Shown here: piece after piece, positions 24,363 through 36,695 of the stretch
How the letters are laid out: every line of letters starts with the position of its first letter
How positions within the stretch are numbered: the first letter of the stretch is position 1
Assembly: GCF_019175285.1 (NCBI RefSeq)
Contig: NC_056524.1
Span: forward strand, 225,363,060 to 225,427,059
Source: Sceloporus undulatus
Taxonomy: Eukaryota; Chordata; Lepidosauria; Squamata; Phrynosomatidae
DNA: 64,000 nucleotides
Direction: 5' to 3'
Made by a program: the position numbers and the translations under genes
The notes under the pieces: model-generated
What the model saw: the letters and a program-made list of their open reading frames with translations, nothing else
Told to the model about the DNA's origin: nothing
Database searches by the model: none

Positions 24363-26514
24363 TGGATGATTTGTCAGTTCCATTGGCAGGCCCTCCCAAA
24401 AAAACCCAGGTCTTTTAAAAATCCATTTTAAGAAAAACCAGGGTAAGGGGGATTTCTACACGCACCGCAATCGCGGGTCAGAATACCCGGGTGAAATGGG
24501 GAAACAACCTCGCGAATTCGATTCAGGAAAACCCAACGAGATGTAAACAAACACCTTCATTCAGGTCAGGAGAAACCCTGCTGAAGTGAAGAACAACCCG
24601 TATTTAAACGGTTGGAACCCAGAATAAAATGCAGTGGGAACGGGGCGAGAGTTATTTCGCAGTATGTTTTGGACTGAGTTAAAATTCATTGGAAGCGTTC
24701 AGGACTCTTATGAGAGAGCATGAACGAATAATAAAGCGCAATCCCATGACTTGGGGTTACTTGTGTTACCTAATGCCTGAGTGTAATGTGTCCATAGCCA
24801 AACCTTTCTGAAATGGTCCATGCGAATAATATAATATCAAGTCAATAGTTGTCTGGCACTAGAAAGCACATACTCAAAGCAGGTGTAGTCAATCTACTGT
24901 TTAGGATGGTCAAGAGCTCACAATACTCCCTAAGGTCTATTGAGGAATGTTAAGATATCCCGACTGAAACCAGTTTAAAGCAATTGGCGTTGTCCATACT
25001 ATCAGCTGCGCATGGTTAGTCAGTGGGGATGACAGAAATAATATTTATGTATGCACGCATGGAGAAGAAACAACAAGTGAGGTCAACTCAAGATCTATCT
25101 GGGATATGAGTGTTCTTGTCTAATCAAGAACTAAATTGGAATATGGGAATGCTTTTTTTCTAAAGCACATATGCACAATGAAAAGGATTTACAGAGCCAG
25201 TTGCAAAGAAGAATTCACATTTTGGCTGGGGCAGAATACTTACTTTCAAATTTAGGGAGTGGAAGCTAAACTGTAGAAATCATAAAAAAAGGACATAGGC
25301 AAGTATATGTCTATACACTTATCAATGCAGGAAGCAATCCCTAGATCGGCTTACGAAAGGTAAGGCTAATGTGACCCAAACAATCTGGGTACGCAGTTTG
25401 ACAACTCTTCAGAAGGATGAGCACTGAGTCAAGCTTGAGCCTTTTTCTGGTATTGAATCACCACCTTATGGTTTGTGGATGAATGGATGCAGCTCAGTCG
25501 AGAATCTGGGAATTGGTAGGTGTTACAAGATCTTTAGCTTCTTGCTAAGCAGTGATGATGCTTCACAAAATACAAATCCCAGGGGCTTGTAGGAGGGAGC
25601 AAGACAGTTAAATGGTGCCAAACTACATTAGTTCAAATTGTGAATGAACCAGTATGGTTGGTGTGTTTGTTTTTAAATTACATGCTGGAGAACTATACTG
25701 ATATCTGGTCATGGTTTACTCCAAACCATCTGTGGGAACTAGTTCACGAAGAATAGCAGGCGGAAAAGACACTATGAAGGCAAAACGGGGATGCTCAGTC
25801 TGTACCTTCCACCCCCAGTGTATTGACTTATAGGGTCATTAAACTTCACCTAAAGGTTTAGGGAAAAAAAACACAAACAAATTGTATTTTAATATTTATT
25901 TTTCAAGATATAAAATGGCATCTGATTTCTAAAATTGCAGCAGGCTTTAGAACAAATAAATTTTAGAATTGTGCAAATAGGTAGATATTGCTAATAGAGA
26001 AGAAGTTAATCTAGCATCATTGCATTGTTAAAAAGGGGTAATATTTGATTTAAAAAGAAGCATGGAACAGCACAGTTAGGCTAGCAATCTGATTGTTGGC
26101 AATGAGCAAATGAGGGGCGTCAAGCAAGCTAGTGGTCATGATAGGGGGCATCATATCCAAGAATATTTCCAAGAGGTGATGAGACAAGAAGAAGGTCTGG
26201 CCATCTCATGATTCTGTGTATGGACCCAGGGTCGAAGTACTCCACATATGCCCAGAAATAGTGCAGTGAAAGGCCAAGTAAGGGCATGCCTGGAGATTGT
26301 GTAGGGGTCGAAAAAAAGAAGTTGCTTTCAGGACTAATAAAAACGTTTTTCAATAGACACACATCAAAAAAAAGTTTTGAGGAAAAAGGGTGTTGTAAAA
26401 ACAGATAAACTTTGTGTTTGGTACATTTTAGCACAGGGATGGGAATATGTGGCCTGAGAGAAGTTGTGGTCTAACCCCCATCATATTCAGGTTAGTTCAA
26501 AATAGCAGCAACAG
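24363..26514. other. Unrecognised region
   Basis: No exon, RNA gene or intact repeat that I can name. 'gcacagggatgggaatatgt' near 26433 resembles a hAT MITE end. Confidence 0.5.
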
Positions 26515-27060
26515 CAGGCTGGTTGCTGGAACATACCGAGGCAGACCATATAACCCCAGTAAGAAAATCTCTTCACTGGTGACCCATTAGAGTCGGGCTC
26601 CAGACAAAGAAGTCGGTTATTACCTATAAAGCCCTACATGGCTTGGGGCCCGAAGCTAATTGAAGGAGTTGACTTCTGCCCACACAATCCGCCGACGCGC
26701 AATCTCAAGACATAAAGGGGAAATATTTGTATAGTAGAATGTCCGAGGAGTGAGGTTGTTAACAACATCACAAAGAGGCATACACATGACAGCAACTACT
26801 CTCGGAATAATCTTCTGACAAAATCGCGACTTGTCCACATGGATGCACTTGTAAAAGGCTATGAAGACAACATTTATTCCGAGTGGCATCATCTGACCAT
26901 TGAGTCACTATTCTTGAATAGATTGCACATATTGAGGAGAGGAGTTATGCCGTGGTTTTATGATAGATTGAGATAAATGTAGATTTTAGTAACTAGAATT
27001 CTTGTTGTACACGCTTTGGAGAATTGAAAAGCGGTATATAATAAAGTGATAGTTATATAT
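26515..27060 (+). mobile_element. L2-like LINE 3' end, strongly diverged
   Basis: 'tattacctataaagccctac', 'atggcttggggcccgaagct' early and 'aaaagcggtatataataaag' at the end mark the L2-type 3' region. The middle is hard to align. Confidence 0.6.
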
Positions 27061-27404
27061 CGATTATTATGACATTATTATTATTATCCCCTACTTTTAT
27101 GGCCAGGGCGATGGGAGGCGTAGTTCAACAACATCTGAGAGGAGCACACATTGGCACTCGTTGCTTTGAGCAGAAGATCACTAAAATGTCAGGCCATGCC
27201 GCATGATTCTCTGCAGATGGGAATGCATGAAGAAGGAAACACCGTAAAGAAAACAAAGTTTGGGACCAGTCCTGAAAAAACACAAAATCAAGATCCAGCA
27301 AGTGTAGAATGGAAAGCCCGAGGTCAGGGGGGTTTCCCAGAGACAATGGATCACTAATTAAAGAAGAGACCTGAGGCTTGCAATGTCACAAACAGACCAG
27401 ATTA
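27061..27404. other. No gene recognised
   Basis: Contains 'gggaggcgtagttcaacaac', a common DNA-transposon shred. Otherwise nothing is seen. Confidence 0.5.
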
Positions 27405-27570
27405 AATAGGTACATATTCGTCACCCAATGGGCACAACAGTATAAATATACCCCACTCACTTCCAGGCCAGGAGATATGAAGATGGACAGACCACAGATG
27501 CTGGCGAAATGTCAGGAATAAACTCTCCCAGAAACAGCCACAGAGCGTGAAAAATCCACAAAAACATGAT
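27405..27570 (+). mobile_element. Penelope-like repeat with decayed ribozyme-like core
   Basis: 'agtataaatataccccactc', then 'accacagatgctggcgaaat', 'gtcaggaataaactctccca', 'agccacagagcgtgaaaaat'. It matches the repeat at 42445-42570 but has lost the first core box. Confidence 0.5.
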
Positions 27571-29534
27571 CAATGATCAAGAAAAGTTATCAAAAATGTG
27601 CTTTTAGGTTTTTAAAAAGTAAAAGTCACAATTTAAAAATCACAGTGGGGCTAGTTGCCTGGCTTAAATGTAAAGATGTCTACAGAACAGTGAATCAATC
27701 TAAATATAATGGAGTATATCCCATTTAAATGAAGGAGATAGTTAGGATTTAGCTGGCAATATTGCTTTCTCCACACGGAGTCACTACGCCAGGTTTGAAA
27801 ATGGTGGGATAGTTGGAAATGCAGGGAAGGATGGGGCAGTTGGGAATACATACACATTGGAAATATTATGTGGTACAAAATTATTTCCGGGAAAAAAAGG
27901 GTTGGTGCCACATTAAACACAAATCAAAGCTTTGGGGCAGGAAAAAGAGGAAGCAAAGCCACCTGTCTGGTACTAACAATGGTCCACAAGCCAGAAAAAA
28001 TGCTGATGTATGGGTGCCACACTGTTTTATACAGGCAACGCCTGATTCAGGAAGAGCACAAAATCATCCAAAAATTGCAGATAGGTGACACAACTGTACA
28101 CTGTGTCTCACAGCCACATTAAAACCCTATCTTAAAAAAGAAAAGCTATTCCTTTGATGTGTAATTTGTGAACTCAAGCAACAAGTGGTTAGCCCTGTTC
28201 ACCACAACAGTTGAAACTGACACATTTGTGGCAGGTTCTAAATAGTGTTGGAAATAGTAGAAATCTCATGTCTTAACATTTGAATAATTTCACTTTTCCA
28301 TTATTAGAGATTGGACGAGGGGGAGTAGGGAGGAGAAAGCTAAACAACAAAAACCTCTTTACTTATTCATCGTGGATATGGGCCTGGGGCATCTGGAAAG
28401 AAGCAAGAGATCATACACAGTGATATTCTAATGAGGATAAAAAATTCTGTCCCATTTACAAAGAGCGTGCTCGCGTTAGCTCAAGAGTAATGTAACATAC
28501 TGGAATACAACTACAATTTATTCCCTTCCTCGTACAATTATATATCACTATAATGTTCTACTATGAAAAAAATAATCATACTAAAATGGTGTGGAATAGC
28601 TATAAGATGCAGGACAGGCAATCTAATCGAGAGAAAATACATTTATTTAATGCAATATGTACCTGTTAGTGTGTAAAGACAGCATGAGACAAACAAATGA
28701 TCCGTCCACAGAGAACAACTTCATCTTCCATGAAAGAAAAATATAGTTGGTTTCTGAAGAATGTTCTGTATGAAGAAGAAATAAGAGAATCAGCAAGAAA
28801 AGTGCAAGCTACAACAATTTTACTCTATATAAAATATACTTGTTAGATTTTAATCAGTAACAGCTCTAATACATTATTAATTGGTAAAACAATGATTTTT
28901 AAAAAACTGCTGCTTTTTATTACTTTCTTTTTGTTCTTCCCTCCAAAATGGTTGACCTTAATTTTGACGAAGACTGGTACCAAATAAACACTTAGCGGAG
29001 GGTGGTTGTTAGTCAACTTCAGAAACTGTGTTTTCCCCTTTCTTTAAATCAGACAGGTCGTAGGTTCTGAGCCAAGCATCAAGTTCCGGAACGAGCTTTA
29101 TTGCTGCAAAATAGCTGTACTGTTAAAACGAATGGGAGGAGAGTTTGGAAAGGGAAGAGATGTCACTTACTTAGCACATCAATCTAGGTTTTTAACGTAT
29201 TTTTCAGTGGTACAAGTGATTTAGGACAACTCACTGAAACAAACAAATAGGTGGTAGAGGAGTGCAATGATTATGCTGCACGAGTGATTTGTTTTTAAAA
29301 AAATCATTTACTACTGCATTTTTAATAATTACTAATGAATATACCAGCGTCCAGATCCAAGGACTCCCAGGGGCTGAAAGTGAAAACAGATATGGCTAAA
29401 ACTAACAACTCATAAAAAACAAGAAAGTAACAAACTATCAATAGAATTAAAAGGAAAGAAAAAGAAGCCAATTGAAAGAGAGAAAACAACAGCTACAGGA
29501 CAATGTGTCGAGGGTCTATGGGACAGAAAGGATG
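27571..29534. other. Unrecognised region
   Basis: AT-rich. I see no exon or repeat that I can name in this 2-kb stretch. Confidence 0.5.
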
Positions 29535-29850
29535 TTCAGAAGAGTTTTCCTGACGTTTCGCCGACATGTGGTGGCATCTTCAGAGAGATAAGCAACTGGA
29601 GAGAGTGGGCATATAGTATACTGTGTACCAGGGAAAGGAGGATGATTTGATGTATATTGTTTGTGTGCATAATGGCAGGCCTCAGAGGGGGAGGATATGC
29701 AAAGGAGGAGTAGGTCTGCTGATTAGGTTCATTGTCTGCTGGGAAGCCCTGGGAAGAAATTTGCATTTGCATGTTGTTGAGTCTCAGCGTGTGTTTTTCA
29801 GGAGGAAGACAAATCTGCTTCCCAGCAGACAATTAGCCTAATCAAGAGAC
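29535..29850 (-). mobile_element. Penelope-like repeat, minus orientation
   Basis: On the minus strand: 'tctctgaagatgccaccaca', 'tgtcggcgaaacgtcaggaa'. The rest carries 'cagcagacaatgaacctaat'-type sequence known from this repeat group in reptiles. The stem II equivalent is weak here. Confidence 0.5.
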
Positions 29851-29859
29851 ATTAATTCA

Positions 29860-30320
29860 TTCAGCCAGGTGTACCCATCTATATCTGTGGCATTTAATTT
29901 TTCACACTTTAAGGAAGAACCTTATAGATTTCGTCGGTGTTGAAATTAACATTTGTAGGATTGGCCAAGCTTGGTCTAGGAAGTAGTTTTGGAAATTTGA
30001 TCACATTTATCTGGCTGGTATTAGCGACGTATGTATTTAATGTTTGTCACCTGACAATTGGATAAACTATGTCCCCAATTCTCTGTCATCCAGAGTCAGT
30101 GATAAAGATGTTGAATAGCACAGGACAGACACTTGGGAGACCTGGGGTCAGCGTTCTCTCCAGGATGAAAAGGAGGCCATGTTAAGCACCCTTTGTGTTC
30201 GAGAAACTGTGTATGTGGGCATATTTCATTTGGCTCCTGGAGATGATAGTAGACGTTTTTCAAAAAGGTGGCCATATAGAAGTACACCAAAAGAGAAAAT
30301 GAGGTGGAACCAATTTGTTG
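29860..30320 (-). mobile_element. CR1-like LINE fragment
   Basis: Plus strand shows 'agatgttgaatagcacagga', 'ctctccaggatgaaaaggag', 'catgttaagcaccctttgtg', the complement of a CR1 coding/3' portion. The frame is heavily damaged. Confidence 0.65.
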
Positions 30321-32629
30321 CATTTTATATTTTCTGTTTACATATTATACTGGATTATATTATTCAGCACCAACATTTTGCTCAAAAGATTTGTACAACA
30401 AAGCTGCACTTTAATGTAGCTGAAGCTCCGTGTATATCACTTTTACTCAGGAGAATCTACATCTTAGTACAGTGCTGTTTTGCATTTATTTAAATTAATG
30501 AATACTTCATTTGTTTCACATTGTAAGAACTTTCCAACAATAGAACATTCATATCTGTAGATTATGCATCTTGATTCTTGTATCAAAAAAGGATTCAAAA
30601 GCATCAAAGTGATATGAAGCAAAACAGAGGCTTGCTTTTCATAGTCCAATTTTATTAACTTTGATTTTTTTATTTTCTTGTTGCAACATGTTTTAATTAA
30701 ACATAAAGCCAACAGCAATGTCCTTGTCCAAGTCTGAGTTGATTATAACAGTAAAGTATATCATATGTCATTGCTGAGAATGTTCTCCTTCACAAAAACT
30801 ATTGGTATTCGTGGGAGCTCCTGCAGCCCTTAACTGACGGCAGTTCACACTTTCACCCGCTTCCAAGTGTCAGCAAGGGAGAAAGGAATGGAGCCTGGTT
30901 TCTGGCTAAAATCCCCGGTGGAAAAGCTAGAGCTGGTTGTCCAAAGACAAGATCATCTAGCCTGCCAAAAGCTATGGGTGGGTAAGAATGGCCCCCTCTT
31001 AATCCCCCCCCCATATAAATGTGCATTTGAACTTGTTTGATTTTGAGAGTATCCTCCTCTTTTCTCACATCAGACATTTATTTATTTATTTCAATAATTT
31101 ATATCCTACTTTTCTCCCACAATGGGATTCATTTTGCAGATGAGGAGGAAATGTTCTTCATTGTTCAGAATCTTTCTCCCCAAGATGTATTTCACCTATT
31201 CATTGTCCATTTTAGAAAAATATATTTCATGGACACTTACCTCAAGTGTCTTTGTTTATGTTATTCTTGTTGATGCTGCTATTTTATTAATAAAACAGGA
31301 AAAAGGAAATAGATATAAGGAGCCTTGGCTATATGTTAATGTAGAAACAGAGGTTCTTATTAGATAAAATTGGATAAACAAATCTTGCAGTTCAAAAGTA
31401 CCTTGAACCCCCCCCCCCCCCTCACTTGACCTTCATGCAAAATGTCTCTAGTTTGAATTTCTGATTTTTCATTCTAGGATGCAATAGTTTTTGCATGGAG
31501 GAATGCAAGTTCATAAATGGAGCTGATTTGTTTTGTATCTTTAGAAAGGCCTTTTTCATTTTGTCTGTATCAATATAATCATCTAATTCACTCTTCTGCT
31601 CTCAGACCTTTTAATTCAAATATTATTTTTATGCACTGTTTTATGCACCGTCAGAATATTGTGTTCATGATATAGCTGGTCACAGATAGTATGAAATGAT
31701 TTGTGTAGTTTCTTAGGAATCACAAAAAGTGGTAATGGATGCCCTCGTTGGATGCCCTGCAGATGGTCATGTTTGCTCTCCAGTCTAGACTGCTCTTATT
31801 ATAGCATCCTGTAAATTATTTCCAGTTATGATTCATGAGTGAATATAATGCCGACAAAATAAATTTAGAACAACCTATGATTTTAAAAATAGAGCTGAGA
31901 AAAAAAAATACCTTTTGGCACTACAACCTCCAGAACCTTCTAGATTGCATAGACAACTAGGAGATTTTGGAAGTTGTAATACAAAACAGTGAATAGCCTC
32001 TGCATAGGACTGAATACCATTGAAGTCATTGGAGGTTATCTCTGAGTAGGCATTTATACTCAAAGAGAAGGCAGTTCAAAATGGATGGTAGTTTCTTAGA
32101 AGTGTGATATAGAAGGTAAAATCCCAAACAATACAGCAAAAAAGGAAAATGAAAGACATCTAAAGAAACCAGAGTGGGTGCTTATGTAGTTTTCATGTTT
32201 TCAGGTGAGCTGAGATTTAAAAGGCACATGCAATAAAAAATGGAAGCGGGAGGAAGAACACAAACAAGTAGCCAGTAATTATAGAGAAAGTGAGAAGGGC
32301 TAAAGTAAGAAGGACTATGAGTTCAGCTTTAAAGAAATTAAAAAAAATGGAGGGTTTGGGAATACATCTGACAAATGTGGGGAGAGAGTATAAGAATGAA
32401 TTATTATTATTGTTGTGTTTTGGTTATTCACAGCAATATTACAGCAAATTTTATATTCTTGATGGTTGCTATAAATGATAACTGTAATACAGAAATGCCT
32501 GTAAAGATATAGGGTTCAGAAAGTGGGCTTTCCTCTCTCTCTTGGTGGGACCAGATCCTGTTACAAAGTGAGACTGGCAAGAGGTTTTGCACTCAAAGTA
32601 GCTGTATTTAGTCTCTTGCAGCACCAAAA
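30321..32629. other. No gene recognised
   Basis: Holds a LINE 3' tail near 31075-31125 ('tttatttatttatttcaata') and a C-homopolymer at 31389-31400. I see no exon. Confidence 0.5.
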
Positions 32630-32760
32630 GCAAGATAGAGGTGGAAGTGGGGAAAAGAAATGTGGCGGCACCTTTATGACTAACTGGTTATTTATTTTTG
32701 CACGAGCTTTTTTGGATGTAAATCCACTTCTTGGGATGCAATATTGTGGTAATAAATGCT
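32630..32760 (+). mobile_element. Repeat R2 (TAACTG..GAGCTTT type)
   Basis: 'ggcacctttatgactaactg', 'cacgagcttttttggatgta', 'aatccacttcttgggatgca'. It belongs to the same group as the palindromic repeat beside ADIPOQ at 60603. Confidence 0.6.
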
Positions 32761-33328
32761 CAGGCATAAAGCATAAACAGCCATCTTGCAATCAGTGATG
32801 ATCAGGGAGTAGGCATATGCCAGCTAGCCCAGGTCCTTTTTATGATGTGCAGTTATATTTAAGGTATTTATATTTAAAATATGAAGCCTCTCTATAGGTA
32901 TGGAATGTACATGTGTTCATATAGAGCTATCTGGGCTAAACTTATTCCAGTATTCAAGTTTCGTGACTGAGAAACAATGGAAATAATGAATTTGAGGATC
33001 TTGTGTAAATTGATTTTATTTTATTTTTTAACTTGAGCAATTATTAATAAAGGTGTGGTTGCTAAACTGCACAAATATGAGGCCTGCCTAGGGTTGCCAT
33101 AACCCGGCTGCAACCGGGTTTTCCCCAGTTTTGGAGGCATCTGCCCGGTCCCGGCACGGGTGCCGTCAAAAACCGGGAAAACCCTCAGGGCCTCGCTGCC
33201 CTCCTCCTCCTCCACCTCGCATGGCCGCGCGGAGGAAGAGGAGGCCAGTGAGGCCTGGGGCGGAGGAGGCTGCAGGGAGGCGGCACCTCTTGGGCGCCGC
33301 CGCGCCAACCTCCCCGCCTGCCTGCAGC

Positions 33329-33525
33329 CTCCTCGCCTCCTTCCTGGTCCCTGATGGGGCCAGGAACGAGGCGAAGCCCCCGCGATGGCTGGCGGTCTCC
33401 TCGCCTCCTTCCTGGTCCCTGATGGGGCCAGGAACGAGGCGAAGCCCCGGCGATGGCCAGCGCTCTCCTCGCCTCCTTCCTGGTCCCTGCGGGGGCCAGG
33501 AACAAGGCGAGGCCCCGATCCTGGC
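33329..33525 (+). repeat. About 68-bp minisatellite, three units, inside hAT element
   Basis: Three successive units start with 'ctcctcgcctccttcctggt'. The last is the most diverged. It creates repetitive open frames on both strands. Confidence 0.88.
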
Positions 33526-33647
33526 CTCCGATCGCGGCGAGGCCCGGGGCCCAGGCGGGGAGGGAAAGCCTCCTTAAGTGGAGGCTTTCCCTCGCCTCTT
33601 GGCCTCCACTCCCCGCCGCGATCGCGAGGGAAAATGTAGGGCAAAAT

Positions 33648-33697
33648 TTTCAAATGTAGGACACATTTTTGTGTGTCCTACATTTGAAAATTTTGCC
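33648..33697. repeat. Cruciform-capable inverted repeat in hAT element
   Basis: 'tttcaaatgtaggacaca' and 'gtgtcctacatttgaaaa' face each other across a short T-rich loop. The same palindrome occurs at 35437-35477 in the second hAT element. Confidence 0.85.
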
Positions 33698-33839
33698 CTA
33701 CATTTCTCCCGGTTTGGAGGTCCGGCAGTATGGCAACCCTAGGCCTGCCATGTCCAGTAGGACTTATACAAAATTGCACTCTCTAGAAAAGTTTTATAAA
33801 CGTTTCAGTGTTTTAGACAATTTATTCTTTTTAACTGTA

Positions 33840-34020
33840 TTTTATTCTTTTTAAAAGGTATTCTACTTTAATATTATTAACAATTTAATTCCGTTTTAAT
33901 GTACCACTTTTATATGTTTTTAATTGTATTGTTATTTTAATATTATGAGCAGCTCTGTGTCCCAGTTCTGGGAAAACAGTGGGATATAAATCAATATAAT
34001 AAAAATAACAACAGCAAGTA
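33840..34020 (+). mobile_element. L2-like LINE 3' tail
   Basis: 'atgagcagctctgtgtccca', 'aacagtgggatataaatcaa' followed by AAT/ACT repeats. Confidence 0.6.
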
Positions 34021-34134
34021 CTACTACTACTATTACTACTACTGTACATCTACCTAAAGAATTATAAATATATATATGTTTAAATAATGAGAAAGGACGA
34101 ATTAAGATAATTATGCAGTGTCAAACCTCCTAAA

Positions 34135-34505
34135 AACAAGATGGAGCCCAATAAGCTTTGTTGAGGATATGAGAGAGCCTTTTCAGTGGCTGTTTACACC
34201 CGGGGGAAGCAAATTCCAGAGGATTTAAAAACATAGAAATGTAGTACATTAAAACTCCCTTCCACAGGCAACAACCTTTTTGTTTAAGCAGGTTTTTACT
34301 GTGTAAGCAGGAGAGCTTCTTATTTGGATGCTTTATTTATCTTTTTAAATTTTTGCATGCCGTTTAGATGACTTTATTCTGTTTTATTTAGTGATTTTAA
34401 TTTCTTTTAATAGTGAATTTTTGTTTTGAAGGTTTTTAATTGACTCTCTATAATGGGTGTCACCTTGGGTTCAACTCTGGAGGGAAAGTGGCATACAAAT
34501 TAAAC
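34135..34505 (+). mobile_element. L2-like LINE 3' region
   Basis: 'agagagccttttcagtggct', 'tgtcaccttgggttcaactc', 'gggaaagtggcatacaaatt': the decayed end of an L2-type LINE. Confidence 0.6.
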
Positions 34506-34714
34506 AGATACTGTACTCAGAATCTCCAGTTAAGCGTCTCAGACCTGACTGGTGCTACACAGTCTTGAGCAAAAGTGCAAGTTTAGGTCTCATCCTTGTA
34601 CTCCTAGAGGAGGAATATGGAAAAGCATGTAACTACTACCTTTGTCTTTAAAGGAACACAGTTTGGCCACCGCACCCTGGTGTGGTGAGAAGTTATATAT
34701 ATTATACTTACAGT

Positions 34715-34859
34715 CAGGGACGTAGCCGGGGGGGGGGGGGTTCTTGGGGGCGGGCCCCCCCCCCCCTTCCATTAGAAAAATGAATGGTGTGTGCTGCCGC
34801 ACGCAAGCCCCATTATAATGGTTGGTCCCCCCCTTCCTAAAATCCTAGCTACATCCCTG
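34715..34859. mobile_element. GACGTAGC-type MITE with TTACAGT duplication
   Basis: Inverted termini CAGGGACGTAGCC and GCTACATCCCTG. TTACAGT stands on both sides (34708-34714 and 34860-34866) as a target duplication. The insertion point is the first bases of the mariner-like MITE that follows. Confidence 0.85.
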
Positions 34860-34860
34860 T

Positions 34861-35077
34861 TACAGTGGACCTGTGTTATCCGCTGGGTCTGGTTCCAAGA
34901 TCCCCTGTGGATAACAAAATCCGTGTATGCTCAAGTCCCATTAAATATAATGACATAGCAAAATAGTGTCCCTTATTAAAAAATGGAAAATCAAGGTTTG
35001 ATATTTGAAATTTATAGTTTTTTAAATATTTTCAAGCCGTGGATGCTTGAATCCATGTATAAGAAGGGCCAATTGTA
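34861..35077 (+). mobile_element. Mariner-like MITE
   Basis: TA-CAGTGGACC...GGCCAATTG-TA. The interior includes 'ggttccaagatcccctgtgg' and 'gtatgctcaagtcccattaa'. Same family as 35594 and 38572. Confidence 0.85.
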
Positions 35078-35168
35078 TTTAGTAGGAAAGAAGGCATTTT
35101 GCTATTACTCATTTTGCTCATGTTTTCCTCAAGTAAGCCCCATTGAACACAATGAGGCTTACTTCCAA

Positions 35169-35526
35169 TAGGCTTGCCATATCCCACCTGGGGGCGGGAC
35201 TTTCCTGGTTTGGGGCGGGTCCGCACGGTTCCGCCCTGGTTTGCCCCCGCCCCTGGGATTGCCCCTGCCCCCAGGCGAGATATGGCAAGCTGAGGGAGGC
35301 TTTCCCTCGCCGCTTGGGCCCAGGCCAGCAGGGAAAGCCTCCCTGAAGGAGAGGAGTCCCTCCCTGCTTGGGCTCCTCCCCCGCCAAGGGCGGGGCCCAG
35401 GCAGGCAAGGAAAGCCTCCCCTCAGGGAGGCTCCTATTCAAATGTAGGACACAAAAAGTGTCCTACATTTGAAAATTTTGTCCTACATTTGTCCCGTTTT
35501 GGAGGTCCTGATGAATGGCAACCCTA
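35169..35526. mobile_element. hAT non-autonomous transposon, complete, 8-bp TSD
   Basis: TAGGCTTGCCATA at the left and AATGGCAACCCTA at the right. Exact 8-bp duplication ACTTCCAA at 35161-35168 and 35527-35534. It is related to 33089-33741 in its termini and the AAATGTAGGACAC cruciform, but its GC-rich middle is different and shorter. Confidence 0.92.
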
Positions 35527-35593
35527 ACTTCCAAGCATAAAGGAACGTTGTTAATAATAAAAGCAAACCTTTTTTTTAAAGAAAGAAAACAAT

Positions 35594-35806
35594 TACAGCC
35601 GGCCCTTCTTATACACGGATTTTTTATACACGGATTCAAGCATCCAAGTATAAATTTCAAATATCAAACCTTGCTTTTCCATTTTTTTTTATAAGGGACA
35701 CGATTTTGCTATGTCATTATATTTAATGGGACTTGAGCATACACGGATTTTGTTATCCACGGGGGTCTTGGAACCAAACCCCAGCGTATAACAAGGGTCC
35801 ACTGTA
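35594..35806 (-). mobile_element. Mariner-like MITE, opposite orientation
   Basis: TA-CAGCCGGCCC...GGTCCACTG-TA. Sequence is the complement of the copy at 34861. Confidence 0.85.
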
Positions 35807-36695
35807 CTTAATTGCTCAAAATTGGTCATTATGTCCAGTGATGTAACGTGTACTAAAATTATCCCTGCTCTTGGCAGTACTTAGACATGTAAGTAAAGCA
35901 AAACTGATGTAAAACTGTCAGGTCCACAGTGTCACAGTGACCTATGGGCTGCAACTCACATCATCTCTAACCAATGTAGCTAGTGGTTAGGGATGATGGG
36001 AGTTGAAACTAACAATATCTGCATATCCAAGGTTGGGACATACTGTTATGGTGTATGAATATTTATGCTACAGCAGAATGGTTTGTTTTTAGGTGCCAAA
36101 GACCCCTTTTGGTTAAGTAATAAACCTTTTCACATCAGGTCTGCAGGTTGATAAGTAGGTGAAGCTGAAGTGATTTAGACTGAACCCTAAATAGCTTCTG
36201 ATGAGCCCAAAAAACAGATTACAGGGATCTGTGTGTACTACCAGATGTTTATAGAGGTGTTATGAGCACTGACTGTCCCAGTTTCTAATTTTCTGTGATC
36301 TCATTCAGGTTGCCATGCAGTTACCTCTGGACTCGCTTTATGTTTTGTTAAATCACCTTTTCCACAGCTTTATACAAACAGGTTCCGTTTTTAAAATGGC
36401 AGTTATGATCCAAGGCAAGCACAGGAAGCAAGTCAACTAGGCCACTTCAGCTCTGTTTTGATTAGTGATGACATCTGCCTCTAATAGTACTAGTGAGTTG
36501 GAATAATAATAAAATAATAAAGAGTAGAACAGAGCAATGGTTTTTTAGGTGAACCATGCCATCAAATAATGTAATGTTTTATGAGGTGAGGAAATTTCTG
36601 TCTATTAAGGACCATGAGCTGTGGTTAGCTGGCCCAGCTGGCAAGGAAATGACAACCGAGGATATGAAGGTGACTAATGCATCTCTCCTGGGTCC
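35807..36695. other. No gene recognised
   Basis: Unique-looking sequence with no exon signal I can defend. Confidence 0.5.

Larger units (their letters stand above)
33089..33741. mobile_element. hAT non-autonomous transposon, complete, 8-bp TSD
   Basis: Termini TAGGGTTGCCATA and TATGGCAACCCTA are inverted repeats. The 8-bp target duplication GGCCTGCC is exact (33081-33088 and 33742-33749), diagnostic for the hAT superfamily. The 653-bp interior is GC-rich, contains a three-unit minisatellite and a cruciform, and encodes no transposase; the long open frames on both strands reflect base composition. Confidence 0.92.

Noticed and set aside
33329-33525. CRISPR-like direct repeats
   Set aside because: Contiguous minisatellite without spacers in vertebrate DNA.
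33021-33653. 210-codon open frame on the minus strand, with a 148-codon frame opposite
   Set aside because: Lies in a GC-rich hAT element with exact target duplications and a 68-bp minisatellite. The composition removes stop codons on both strands, and no domain is visible.
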